Assembly: GCF_028389875.1 (NCBI RefSeq)
Contig: NC_084666.1
Location: 32,086,308 to 32,150,307 of the forward strand
Origin: Rhea pennata
Lineage: Eukaryota; Chordata; Aves; Rheiformes; Rheidae
Direction of reading: 5' to 3'
Length of the DNA: 64,000 nt
A model generated the notes under the pieces. It had not been told where the DNA came from, ran no database searches, and worked only from the letters and a program-made list of their open reading frames with translations. Within the stretch, counting starts at the first letter, position 1. The number at the start of each line of letters is the position of its first letter. Shown in pieces: positions 34,821-46,500 of the stretch. Both the position numbers and the translations under genes were made by a program.

Positions 34821-37800
34821 AAGCAGGACCATGGCAGTCAAAACTCAGAGACACTTAAGCTGCTGTGGTACTCTCTGCTATCAAATTACAGTTCTTGCCA
34901 GAGTTAACGTAGTTTGTAAAGAAAGTATGTCCTTGCACTTGGAAAGCCCATCATGCCACCCAGTAGAAGGAGCAGGGACTGGTGTGTAGAACTTGGGCAA
35001 ATACCCTGAAAGGCTATCAAATTTTTCTTCTCTGGCTCAATGAAATTTGCAGCTGCCTTTATATCATTTAATTAAAAAAAAAAGGACCAAATGCCAAAAC
35101 TGGCCTAAAGACTGGCAGTTAAAACACTTCTTTGGGAAGTGAAAAAACAAAGAAATTAGGACTGTTGCTGCATTTTGTGAAGTGGCACATTCTGAGGATC
35201 TCTAGTAATAGCAACCATGAACACACACAGGTATCGCATCCTTGGACAAGGGTCAGACCTAGATATATGACCAAGGCACTGAGTTGGTCAGCTGAACCAA
35301 AGCATTTCCGGGCACCCAGGCAGATTTAAATTGCCTGAGGAAACCTAATTTAAAATACTAAAGTGTCCATAGCACTATTTACTTACTGTTAGGTAACAAA
35401 AAGAGAATGAGTTGTCAAACTGAAAGGTTTGTGTTTAGATGCCTACCTTTGGAATAAACTATTAACCCATATAACTTCTATTCCAAAGAGCAGAAACCAC
35501 TGGGTCACATCACACAGCATGTAATGTCACTAGTATGATGAGATAAGCTTTCTTACAAATAGCTGTTTAGGGATTTCCCCCTCCATAGATCATGATTTTT
35601 GTACAAGCAAAGAAATGTCTTGGGGCATTGTATGAAATTATATTGCACTGGAACAACTAGTGGTTAGAACTGGTTTAATTTTTCCCACCCTACGTGGCAA
35701 AAGCAAAACAGCAGGGAAATGAAAACTTCAAACGATGAGTATGTTTCAAAAAAAAAAAAATACAATGAAATATTACTGCTGAAAGTGACAGAAGAGTGGG
35801 TGGATAACAAGCCCTAAATATGCCTTTTACAACTTCCTTGAAAGTAGACTCTAACAAACAGTATCATACCACAGTTTCATCCAGGGATAGCAATCAAGTC
35901 TCCAGGAAGGATTTCATTACTTGAAGGGGAGCTGACTAACCCTCTCCTGCACAGGAACAGGGCAAATTTCTACATCTTGAAAAACAAAGGTGGTAAAGGT
36001 TACAACAAAAATTAGGTTTGGCTATTCAGATGGTTACAAATAATTAAGTACCTAGCCAAGGTGAAGGAAGAAAGAGAAAGAACAAACATATTTGGATCAA
36101 GTCTCCAGTTAAAATAAATGTCAAGGCACAGGAGTGTTTAAAACTGGAGTGGCTACCAGGCTGCTTATTTTCATGTAGCTGGGAGCCACAAACTGTACAC
36201 AGATGGTACTTGAATCCAGCTGGGATGCAACATACATTTCCTAACAGTGATGTTTTATGCAAGAGAAGTTGCAGAGGGATTTCTTTTCCTGTGTAGTAAG
36301 TTGTGCTCCTACACCTGAACACTCTGGATTAAAGTAATTCACTAATGGGAAAGTGGAGAGCATCCCTTCTTTGCCAGGGAACCACTGGTTTGCCTAATTA
36401 GAGATCCTCTCAAGGAAATTAGCTTTGGTCAGATTAAATACATGTATGCATGAATGTATGTGTATGTATCTGGGTGTTTGTGTATATTCCTGCTACTAAC
36501 TGCTTGGCTATGTATTACACTTGTCTAAACAGAAAAATTTATACTCCAGTTTTATTGCCTCTACTCTTCTTGCTGTGCCACTGAATGTATGGGACATCTG
36601 GTCACTGAGAAACTATTCCATCATACCACATTGCTTACAGAGAAGAAAAGATGTTAATCAGTCCGTAAACCATTAAGTTCCTAGGCAGATTCTCTGAAGA
36701 ATATCTATTATACATTTTTGTTGTGTGTTTATTTATCATTATATGGTCAGAGATAGTACTTCTTAGCTTATAAAAGCAAATAAAGCATAATACTTGCTTG
36801 GTAAAGCTGTAAAATTCAACTTTGCTCATCATTTATGTATTCTGCACAGTTTCAGAGTTTTAAGTGACCTCAAAAAATTATTGTTTCTAAGATATACCCC
36901 TGAAAATCACCAGAAAGTTACTCATGAGTTAATTAAACAAATCATGTTTTTTATCACTTTAAAAGAGTTCCAGTGTTCAGAAAATCCATGACATATTAAA
37001 ATGATCTAATAATCCAAAGCCTTATCTTTTCACATTGTTTAATGTAATTTTATAACTGAAATGTAATCAGATAGATACCCACATGGTATTTCCAGCTACT
37101 CATCGTAACTCATGAATTAATTGTAAATGTGAGTATTATATGGCCAGCCTTGGACTAAGGGAATAAATTACTGCTAAAGTAATTCCCAATCTAAGTCTGA
37201 CAAGCTTTCATTGTTCTTTTGGTTATTTTTTATTGTGGCTCATTTTGCTTTTTCATTCCTATTTTTTAGAAATTTTTCTGACCTTTCAAACTGGTACAAA
37301 ACTGGTCTGAAGAGAAAATGTATGTGAATTTATTTATAACAGATAATTTCTGTCTGCTCTGTATTAAACATTCTCCCTCACTTGAGAATTTTTCCTGTTT
37401 TGCTGCTATTATTTTACAAACTAATTATGAGGAACTATTTATCATGTTTTAATCAAATACATTCAAGATGTCTGTGCAACTTCATTAAACATATACAAAC
37501 CTTCTACTGTCATTTGTTCTATAGGGATGACTCACTAAGATCAGAATAGTTTCTTACTTCTTAAATGCACCAAAACGTTCTTAACAGTTATCCATACACA
37601 ATAAACACTGTATAAATGCAGCATGATCTATCTATAAAGTATCAAAAGAATTGTTAATGTTGCTAGCAATTAGAACAGTAATGTGATTTTTTATCTGGAG
37701 GCAGTACATTCAACAAAGCACAGCCCCCTAGACTTGTATAGGACTATTTTTTAATTGCAACTGCTTACTAAAATACAAAAATCATTCCTTAGGAAACGAG

Positions 37801-40134
37801 GCAGTATTTGCACTTTCCACTTACAGATGAGGACCAAGCTAGAATCTCCCTAGCTTGCACAACCTGATATAGAAAATACTTCTCTACTATCAGGAATACC
37901 CAAAGGTATTCCAGAAGTGACACTTTTAAAAAGATCTGCCAGCAGCACCTTGCATGTAGAATGCTTCCTGCCTGAGGGGAGAAAACAAGTGGTATCACTT
38001 ATGACAAGAACATTTTGTTTCGGTTTACCAGACACTCAGCCTCCCCCTCAAACCCCAACTACTTTCAACCCAGCTCCTGACATGAACAAAAGCTAGTGCC
38101 TTACTAAATCTTTTACATGTGAATACTTATACAAGCATCAATAAACTATGGCCCAAGTAACCTCTGATATTGTCATTGTAGAAGGAGGGTTTCTGAGTAC
38201 TGGGCACATCTCTCTATAAATACCTCATGGTTTAGATTGCCCCAGCATTTACTTTTGCCATAATGCAGTACTCCTTTGAACATGCCCACTCCTGAGTTTT
38301 ACTGCAGCTGCTGCTAACTAAACTTTCTGCAGGTAGTACCACAGATCTAACAGAGGGAAGAGAAGGGAGGAAGGCATAAAAGAAAGGGTTTCTCGTGACC
38401 TACCTGAAGAGTGATAGCATTGCACAGGGAATAGTGAATTGTGCGCATGGAGGAGAGCATGAGTGCCATGAGAGCCACAAGCACAAGGGCAAGAAAGAGG
38501 AAGGGTCTGGGATTCTTCAGAGCTCTCTAGCCAAAGGACACTCCAGAGTACTAAATGATCTCAGTCAAGGCAGAGGTTTTTTATGCCAGCTAAATTTTGT
38601 GCTGGCTAAATTGAAGTTGGGCTTTGTACCAGCGTAATTAGGAACCCGAATGACCATTACTTTAGAGCGCTGGTAGAGAGCATGCTTACAATAAATAGTG
38701 AGAGGAGGATGGTACTGCTCATGAGAAAGCTGGACAGCTGGACCACAGAGGCCATTTTCCTGAAGGCATAACAGAAAGCATCTGACTAGGAAATGTATGA
38801 TACAAGTTGACGTCCTTGCAACACTTCATTTTTGTATTCTCACATCACTGCTACCTTTCTATATACATAGTTTTACATAATAATTATTATTTTAAAGAAT
38901 TAATTACTAAAAAGTAATTATTAAAAAGTTTGCTTTAACATTTACCATCTTTCCCTGGCACATGTTGTGGTTAATAAGCCCTATAGCATACACAGTGTTT
39001 TCAAATGGCTTATAGGAGAATTATAAAGTCATGAGAATTGTTTTGCCAGTATACGTAAGTCAGTCTGCAAGTGCTGTTTGAACACTTACATAGTTTTAAG
39101 GAAACAGAAAATAATGCATTACTGGTTTTTCTTCCTGCATCCTTTGAAAAAACATGACAGAACAAACCAACAGGTACTGGAACATTAAAAGATTAATTCA
39201 AACTTACAATGTGTATTTGATGAGTGTAAAAAATAACAGCACATGATGTTTACAGAAAAAGTGACAATATCAAACAGCTTTTCATAGTGACCAAGCACCA
39301 TACAAAAATGAACTCGCCCTTACAGAGCTTCTAGCTGCTAAATTCTCATGATGTAACTGCGTTGTCCTGAAAAAACACAACACATTATCTGAGAGACGTC
39401 ACCAAGAGGCATTTCCAAAGAGTGCCAAAAGCCATCAGATGGATTAAATTGCCTCTATTTCTTTTAACTTCTGTCAGTAAAGCATAGAGCATGCCTTCAA
39501 GCAGGAGTAACCACGCTGAAGTCAAATGCTTTAAATATTCTAGTAAGATTTTGGCCTCAGTGATGACTTGCATAACTCAATTACAGTTAAAATAATGTGT
39601 TTTATCGAGGCATCACTTTTGGTCCCTTTCCTCATGTTTTATGAAACACATTACATAGGTATATCAAATTTGGTTTTCCAGTGCCTTTCACGATGTCTGT
39701 TTATGTCATTTGTCTCTTCCCTTTTGCCTTTTAGATCTCCCCAACCCCAATTTATGTCAGGTGCTAAGTTATTGTAAGTAAATTCAATACTTTCCATTAT
39801 GCAGTACCATTTCTTAAGTAATTGTATTCCAGTCTTTCCACAGCACATTTTGTTCATTTTTCTTCTATAGTAACTACATACTGGGCAGATGGTTTCAGCG
39901 AGTGACATGCCAACCTCTTTCTTGAATAGATAATTTACCGCCATGGGATACTTAATCATTTTACTCATTCCTTTCAATCTATAATGTCTCGCTCCTTCAG
40001 TTTAGTTTACGACGGCTAACGGAAATTCCTCCGCCTGATCGTGAACGCCGAGGGACCCATGATGGTGTAAAAACTCCCCGGCCCCACAGAAAGCCCTCAA
40101 CGGCTCTGCGTGCGGCGCGGCGCGGCGGCCGCCG

Positions 40135-40206
40135 CCGCCAGCTTTACCGAGCGCGCGCGCCCAACGGCCGCCGCCAGCTTTACCGAGCGCGCGCGCCCAA
40201 CGGCCG
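40135..40206 (+). repeat. Perfect 36-bp tandem duplication
   Basis: Two identical 36-base copies, 40135-40170 and 40171-40206, each holding agctttaccgagcgcgcgcg. They lie 146-217 bases upstream of the ZDHHC2 start codon, within the CpG island. Confidence 0.95.
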
Positions 40207-40351
40207 CTTCCCGGCGCCGCGGGGAGGCCGCGCGCGGCGGCCGCCAGAGGGCGCTGCCGCGGCGGGGGGCGGGGGCGCCGCGCGGGCAGGGCGCGCCCCG
40301 CCCCGCCCCGGCCGCCCCCCCCCCCCATCCCTCCCGCAGCGAGCGGCCGGG

Positions 40352-40514
40352 ATGCGGTGCGGGAAGATGGCGGCGGCGCCGGCGGCCGGGGCGGCGGGTA
40401 CCTGGGGCGGCGTGCGGCGGCGCTGCCGGCGGCTGCTATACTGGGTGCCGGTGCTCTTCATCTCCAGCATCCTCTGCTGGTCCTACTACGCCTACGTCGT
40501 CCAGCTCTGCCTGC
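40352..40514 (+). CDS. ZDHHC2: ZDHHC2 exon 1 with start codon and membrane segment 1
   Basis: Two in-frame ATGs lie at 40352 and 40367. The second (gaagATGG, A at -3 and G at +4) has the better Kozak context and gives MAAAPAAG, closer to the family start; the first is kept as the longest frame. After an Ala/Gly-rich start come [15 protein letters not shown] and [12 protein letters not shown], the first membrane span. Donor gtgagt, phase 1 out. Confidence 0.92.
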
Positions 40515-43500
40515 GTGAGTGCCGCCGCCGCGGCGGGCGTTGTTTGTCCGCGCAGGGGCCGCCGCCACGCCCGCCGGCCGTGCCGGGCCGGGCCGAGCCG
40601 GGCCGTGCCGGGCCGGGCCGTGGAGCCCCTGGGTTGCGCCCCTCCGCCGCGTCCCGCGCGTACCCTGGCGGTGGGACGTGCTCGGAAGTTATCCCCGGGT
40701 GTGCGAGCTTCCACTTACAAATCAATCAAAGAGGGATCTAAAATTCCTTTTTTTAGGGGGAGGGTCGTTTTTCTCCCTGGCGTGCAGAGCTCCCGCGCGG
40801 GTGCCCGCGAGCCGGCAGGACGCGGGTGGCGGTGCCCTGCGGTCCGTCGCGCCGCGGGCAGCGCGGTCCTGCCGAGCAGCAGCGGTTCAGTCGTCAGCGT
40901 GCGGGTGCCAGCGCACCGGCGTGCGTGTGTTCTCCAGTCACGTACCGCCCGGAGGAATGCAAACTGCCCCTTGGATCCCCATGCAGCCTCTGCTGCGGGT
41001 GGGTCCGGAGCGTCCCTGAATTACCTAGCGCCTGTTCGGAGAAAAGGGGAGAGGGTAGAAGCCTTGCCAAGTTCAGTGTGTTTATTGATAGGTGCGTATA
41101 ACTTTGTCAGACTTCAGCTGTTCTGGCTGAAAAATCTCAGTAGCCTTGTGGCTTTTTTTTTTTTTTTAACAGAAGAATATGATAAGAAAATTCTTGACTT
41201 TATAGATGCTTGGCTGAACAGTTAGTTGAGACATTTAGCAAAAGTGATTTCCAGGTGTAGCTCCTCTGTTTTGGAGTGAGGTCTCAAGACCTGGGATGGT
41301 ATAGCCCCTTTTTTTTCCTCGCTCTCACTAATGGCATTCACATTTGCTGGTTGTAAGTGCTTTAAAAATCATTGTTGGCAACGGACGACTTCTGGGTAAA
41401 CTCTGTAGAGATTTCATCTGTGTGCTTCCGTCCAGTGCCCGCACTGCTGGGCTGCAGTTCGGCATTTCTTGCTGTGGCTGCTCTTCATCTAGAAACTGAG
41501 ATTTGAGTACCCTGTCGGTGTCGCAAGAGGAGGACTGAAGTGTTCACTGCCAGTGCAAGGAAATGGGCTGGCTAGAGAGTTGGAAGAGTTGCCTGAGTGA
41601 GCCTGGAAAGGGGAGATCAGTGAGACAAGGAAGGCAAGGATGTTTCAGGGGGAAGTGACTCTGGTTAACACCCGTGTTAAAGTACACATTCCCTTGATAC
41701 TTTCCCCCCAAAAGTAGCCCTGATTCAGGCACTACTGTTAGTGATCTACTGTATTTTTTTCTAGGTAATTCTATATAGTGCCAGAAAAATGTGTTTTAGT
41801 GTACTAATGCCTCAAAGCATTTTGTAAAGCCTCTTAGGACAACAGAATGCTTGAAACTTCCTTCAAACTATTTATTTTGCCATAATATTTGTAGAACTGC
41901 TCTAAGCAAAAGTCTTGTGGGGAGGAAGGAAAAGGGAATCTTAGAATTCTCCACAAACCTCATGAGTTCAGTTCTTTTCTCTGGATAAACGGCTTTATTT
42001 TTTTTTCCCCTCTCCCCTCTTCCCATTCTGCCTGCCTTACTGTTTTTTTTACAGTAAAAAAACTAGCAGTCATTGACACAGCAGTCATTCACAACTTGAA
42101 CTAACTCTATTTTTTAACTGTATCTGGATGTTTTTCTTCATTTTTGGCATATTAAGATAAAATAAACTTATGCCTCATCTTACTGATTAGTATTTAGTGT
42201 AAACAACAGAAGGAATAGCTAACAACTTCGAGAACAAAAGCCAACAGCAGGAGTAGACTGTTGGCGTTTTAAGTGCTTTGAAGCCAGCCTGTCTGTTCAG
42301 TTCATCTTGTATTCTGCAGCACTGGCTGCTGAAGAGAATGTATATAATAAGTGTCTTTTACCGCAACTTACCATCTTTGATGCTAACAATAATGTACAGG
42401 GGACAGTGTTAACCATAGCTTAGTATGACTTGGAAAGTAACTTTGCAGGGTTATAACCAAAGTAATTTGTTTGAGCCTTTAGTAATGAGAGTTTCAAAAT
42501 CATAGAATCATAGAATCAGTAAGGTTGGAAGGGACCTCTGGAGAACATCCCCGCTCAGCAGGGGCGCCTAGAGCATGTTAGACAGGGTTGCATCCAGGCG
42601 GGCCTTGAAGATCTCCAGAGGGGGAGACTCCACAACCTCTCTGGGCAACCTGGTCCAGTGCTCTGTCACTCTCACAGGGAAGAAATTCCCCCTCATGGTC
42701 AGGCAGAACTGCCTGTGCTTCAATTTCTGCCCATCGCCTCTTGTCCTGTCACAGGGGACAACTGAAAAGAGTTTGTCCCCATCCCCTTGACACCCTCCCT
42801 TCAGGTACTTGTACACATTGATAAGATCCCCCCTCAGTCTTCTCTTCCCCAGGCTGAAGAGGCCCAGCTCTCGCAGCCGTTCCTCATAGGGCAGATGCTC
42901 CGGCCCTCTGATCATCTTTGTAGCCCTGTGCTGGACTCTCTCCAGTAGCTCCATGTCTCTCTTGTAGTGGGGAGCCCAGAACTGAACACAGGACTCGAGA
43001 TGAGGCCTCAGCAGGGCTGAGTAGAAGGGCAGGATCACCTCCCTTGACCTGCTGGCAACACTCTTCCCAATGCACCCCAGGAGACCATTGGCTTTCTTGG
43101 CCACAAGGGCACATTGCTGGCTCATGGTCAGCTTGTAGTGCACCAGCACTCCCAGGTCCTTCTCTGCAGAGCTGCTCTCCAGCAGGTCAGCCCCCAGCTT
43201 GTACTGGTGCCTAGGGTTATTTTTCCCTAGGTGCAGGACCCTGCACTTGCCCTTGTTGAACCTCCTGAGGTTCCTCTCCGCCCAGCTCTCCAACATGTCC
43301 AGGTCTCTCTGAATGGCAGCACAGCCCTCAGGTGTGTCAGGCACTCCTCCCAGCTTGGTATCCTCAGCAAACTTGCTGAGGAGGCACTCTGTCCCCTCAG
43401 CCAGGTCAGTGATGAAGAATGTTGAACAGGATGGGACCCAGGACCGAGCCCTGGGGGATGCCACTAGCCACAGGCCTCCAACTAGACTCCGCGCCATCGA

Positions 43501-46500
43501 TGATGACCCTCTGAGCTCTGCCTTTCAGCCAGTTCTCAATCCACCTCACTGTCCACTCGTCTAACCCACACTTGCTGAGCTTCTCTAGGAGGATGTTACG
43601 GGAGACAGTGTCAAAAGCCTTGCTGAAGTCAAGGTACACAATGTCCACTGCTCTCCCCCATCAGAGAAGGCTATCAGGTTGGTTAAGCAATATAGTATTG
43701 CTTTTGAAATTTCAGCTGGGGGTTGTAGGAGAGAGGTTAAAAAAAAAAAAAAGTCCTTTTAAACTGAGTTGAAGTCTTTAGTCTCTAAAACTGAGTAGTT
43801 ATAGTACTGACTAACTTCTTAGAAGTGCAAAAAATGGTTTAGCTCTTAGAAATAATGATTAAAAAAAAAGGAATCCATAACTCTTAAGTACAGAATTTAG
43901 CATTTTTATGTTTCTGTTTCTTTTATTAGCGAATTTAGTTAAGTGCTTATGTTGCTTTAATGTCTTAAGAAAAAGGAACGCTAGGTATTGAATGCTAGGA
44001 AATTATCATCTTCTTCAGACTGGTTATAGAATATTGCAATTAAATGTGTAAACAAATCAGTTTAAAAAACTCATTTGCTTTATTCCAGTTCCAGTCTCTG
44101 GATTTTTCTGATATTTTAAACTCACAAGACCTCTGCCAGAAGTACTTGTCTTTTCCCTCAAAATAATTTCCTCTATACTTAAAGTCAATGGACTTTTAAA
44201 TATACTTTCTCTTAAAAATACTCGAATATGTTCATAAAAACCTGAGTATTTCAGAATGTTTTTTCTTCTTCTACAAAATGGTTGTTTCGAAGGTTGGGCA
44301 GAGAGATGCTAAAGTATGTGAAACACAGAAATCTGTTTATCCCTTATATTTTTACCAGTAGTATATTTATTTTACATAAGTATATTTCATAAAAGTTTGA
44401 TTATTTGACACTTAAATATTTATTATGATTGTTATACCATGAGTGCAAACAGATTTGTGAGTTATATTTATTTAAACCTTCATTTGCTGGCTGACTTCTG
44501 GTGCGTGAAGGCAAATTTGGTTCTTGTATATAGTATATATTTTTTTCTGAATTGTATTTATTGCTAAAGTCAGTTATTAATATCAAGTGATTTTTAATAA
44601 ATAAGAAAGAGAGGTTTCAGTTGAAGCCTATTTTTCAGTTATGCAACCAGTAATAGTTTAATTTTTAAAATGTCTTTCTGCTGTCATTTGACCTACACAT
44701 CAAGTAAAAACATACAGTTCAAATGAAACCAAAAGAACTTTCAGCACATCATACTTTAGGATTGTACCTTCATGCAATATTCCTTTTATTGAAGGCCTGT
44801 TGCGTTAGAAATTGATTAAAAATCATAGGACTAAAAAGATAAGAGCAAAAGATAAATCTCTCCCATCTTTTTAGCTGTGTCTAAGAGTGTTGATGTGCAG
44901 CTAGGGGACATTCTTCTCAAAAGTGTTTACAAGGCAGTGAAGCTGCCTCTTTGATTTTTAGATAACAAAGTAAAGCTAAAAGTGTGCTAAACTGAAAAGC
45001 TGTTCATTTTCAAATGAATCTGTAATGCCAGAACCACACTATTTCAATACATGCTAGATGTTAACTTTTTTAAAAAAGCTATTTAAAGATCTGAAGGTGC
45101 ATGCTTTCTGTGTATTTGGATGTCATTTTGGAGACAGAGTGTAAGTGAATAATAGAAGGGCTAGACCAAATGCTAATGCATGCAAAAGGCAGCATGCGTT
45201 GTACTGTGAACTTTTCTTTTTTTTTTCATTTGTAGTGCATATTTTTTTCCTGGAAAATGTGGATAGATCTGTTTCTGGGATTGGCTGTGGTGTTAAGTAA
45301 AACAGAACTTTTTTCTGAATTCCCAGGTACGAAAATTTTGTTGTGGCACTGCACAGTGCTTCTTTCTTCTAAAGCTGCAGGTGATCTGACATGCCAAGGT
45401 GCAATCATTCTGTATCTCTGGAATTGGAGTCATTCATAGGACTGTTTGAAAACTTCTTTCTCTTTCTTTTTCTTTTTGGAAGAACAAAGGGAGAAGGCTG
45501 GATTTCCAGTAAAAAAATTCTGAAATATTTCAGTAAAATGATAAAAGTTTAGGGAGAAGGTTTTTTGCACCTTAGTTAAAAGATCAAATGCTCTTTTCAG
45601 ATTCAATTGGCTGTTTAGTACCTATGCTAGGGGGAAGGAGCGTGTAATAGGCAAATTATAAAATGGGTATCCCAGTCCCATTCCCCAGTGCAGGCCAAAC
45701 TTCCTGCTTGGAAAAACTGCATACTGGATTGCATGGGTTTTGTCATTCATTGTACTAGATCACAGGAGCTTCCTGCTATGAAAGTCAAGCCTTCTGCTAT
45801 GACAGGCACCTTGTCAGATACTTCTGAGAGTGCTTGGTTTAAAAGTAGTTTGTTTGTTTGTTTGTTTGTTTGTTTTTTCTTCTTATGTTACTGCTGTTGA
45901 GTCTGTCCTGAGTCTTCAGATCCATACTGATTTGGAAACTTATTTTCTAATTCAGTAGCCAGTTCATACCTCTCGGTCCTTTGCACCCACATTGTACTCA
46001 AAGGAATGAGCAGTAAAAGTAAGCTTGTACCTGTGTGTGTATGTTGGAGATGATTGTTATGTTTTTGAGATAGTAAATACAATACCTAAGTTTTTGGAAT
46101 AGGCAGAATAAGAGAAATGCCTCAGATTAAATGAGGCTATGTCAACATGATAAATCAGAGAGTTGTAAACAAGTATCCAGGATAAGAGTATTTATTTGGC
46201 TTGGTGGAAGTATGTTTAGTAATATGCATATCTGACCAAGGAAGTGAGATGTCAGTGTGTCTTGTAGCTGCTGCTTGCTTTTACAAATTATTAAATATTT
46301 GTAGTTTTTCAGTAGTTAGAAGCAATCCTGTCTATGCACAGGCAGTGTGTTGTAGTGCATAGATTTTAATCCAGGATTTCTCTAGCATAGTCTGGTTTTA
46401 CCTCTGATTAATTTGTAGCCTGTAGTTAAACCAGATGAAGCTTTGCACGAAGTACCACAACTCTTTTTTTTTTTTAATAGCTCTAAGGAACTGATGGTGA

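Larger units (their letters stand above)
30415..40079. other. Region between MICU3 and the ZDHHC2 CpG island
   Basis: About 9.7 kb of AT-rich sequence. The first part may be the 3' UTR of the alternative MICU3 transcript, with a candidate AATAAA at 31717-31722. Also present are a TA microsatellite at 33139-33187 and a CpG/ETS/CRE-like cluster near 34600-34820. No protein-coding or RNA gene could be supported on either strand. Confidence 0.65.
40080..41060. promoter_or_regulatory. ZDHHC2: CpG island promoter of ZDHHC2
   Basis: Abrupt change from AT-rich to very GC- and CpG-rich sequence that surrounds exon 1. It contains GC-box-like cccgccccgcccc and a C tract just before the start codon, and there is no clear TATA box. 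This is the usual arrangement of a broadly expressed vertebrate gene. The transcription start is not determined; it lies somewhere upstream of 40352. Confidence 0.85.

Noticed and set aside
40110..41225. Open frame of 371 codons over the CpG island
   Set aside because: It does not begin with ATG, its translation is Arg/Ala/Gly-rich low complexity, and it runs through ZDHHC2 exon 1 in a different frame. It is open because GC-rich DNA has few stops.
42568..43497. 309-codon minus-strand frame as a host gene
   Set aside because: The translation is CR1 reverse transcriptase, so it is a mobile element fragment rather than a gene.
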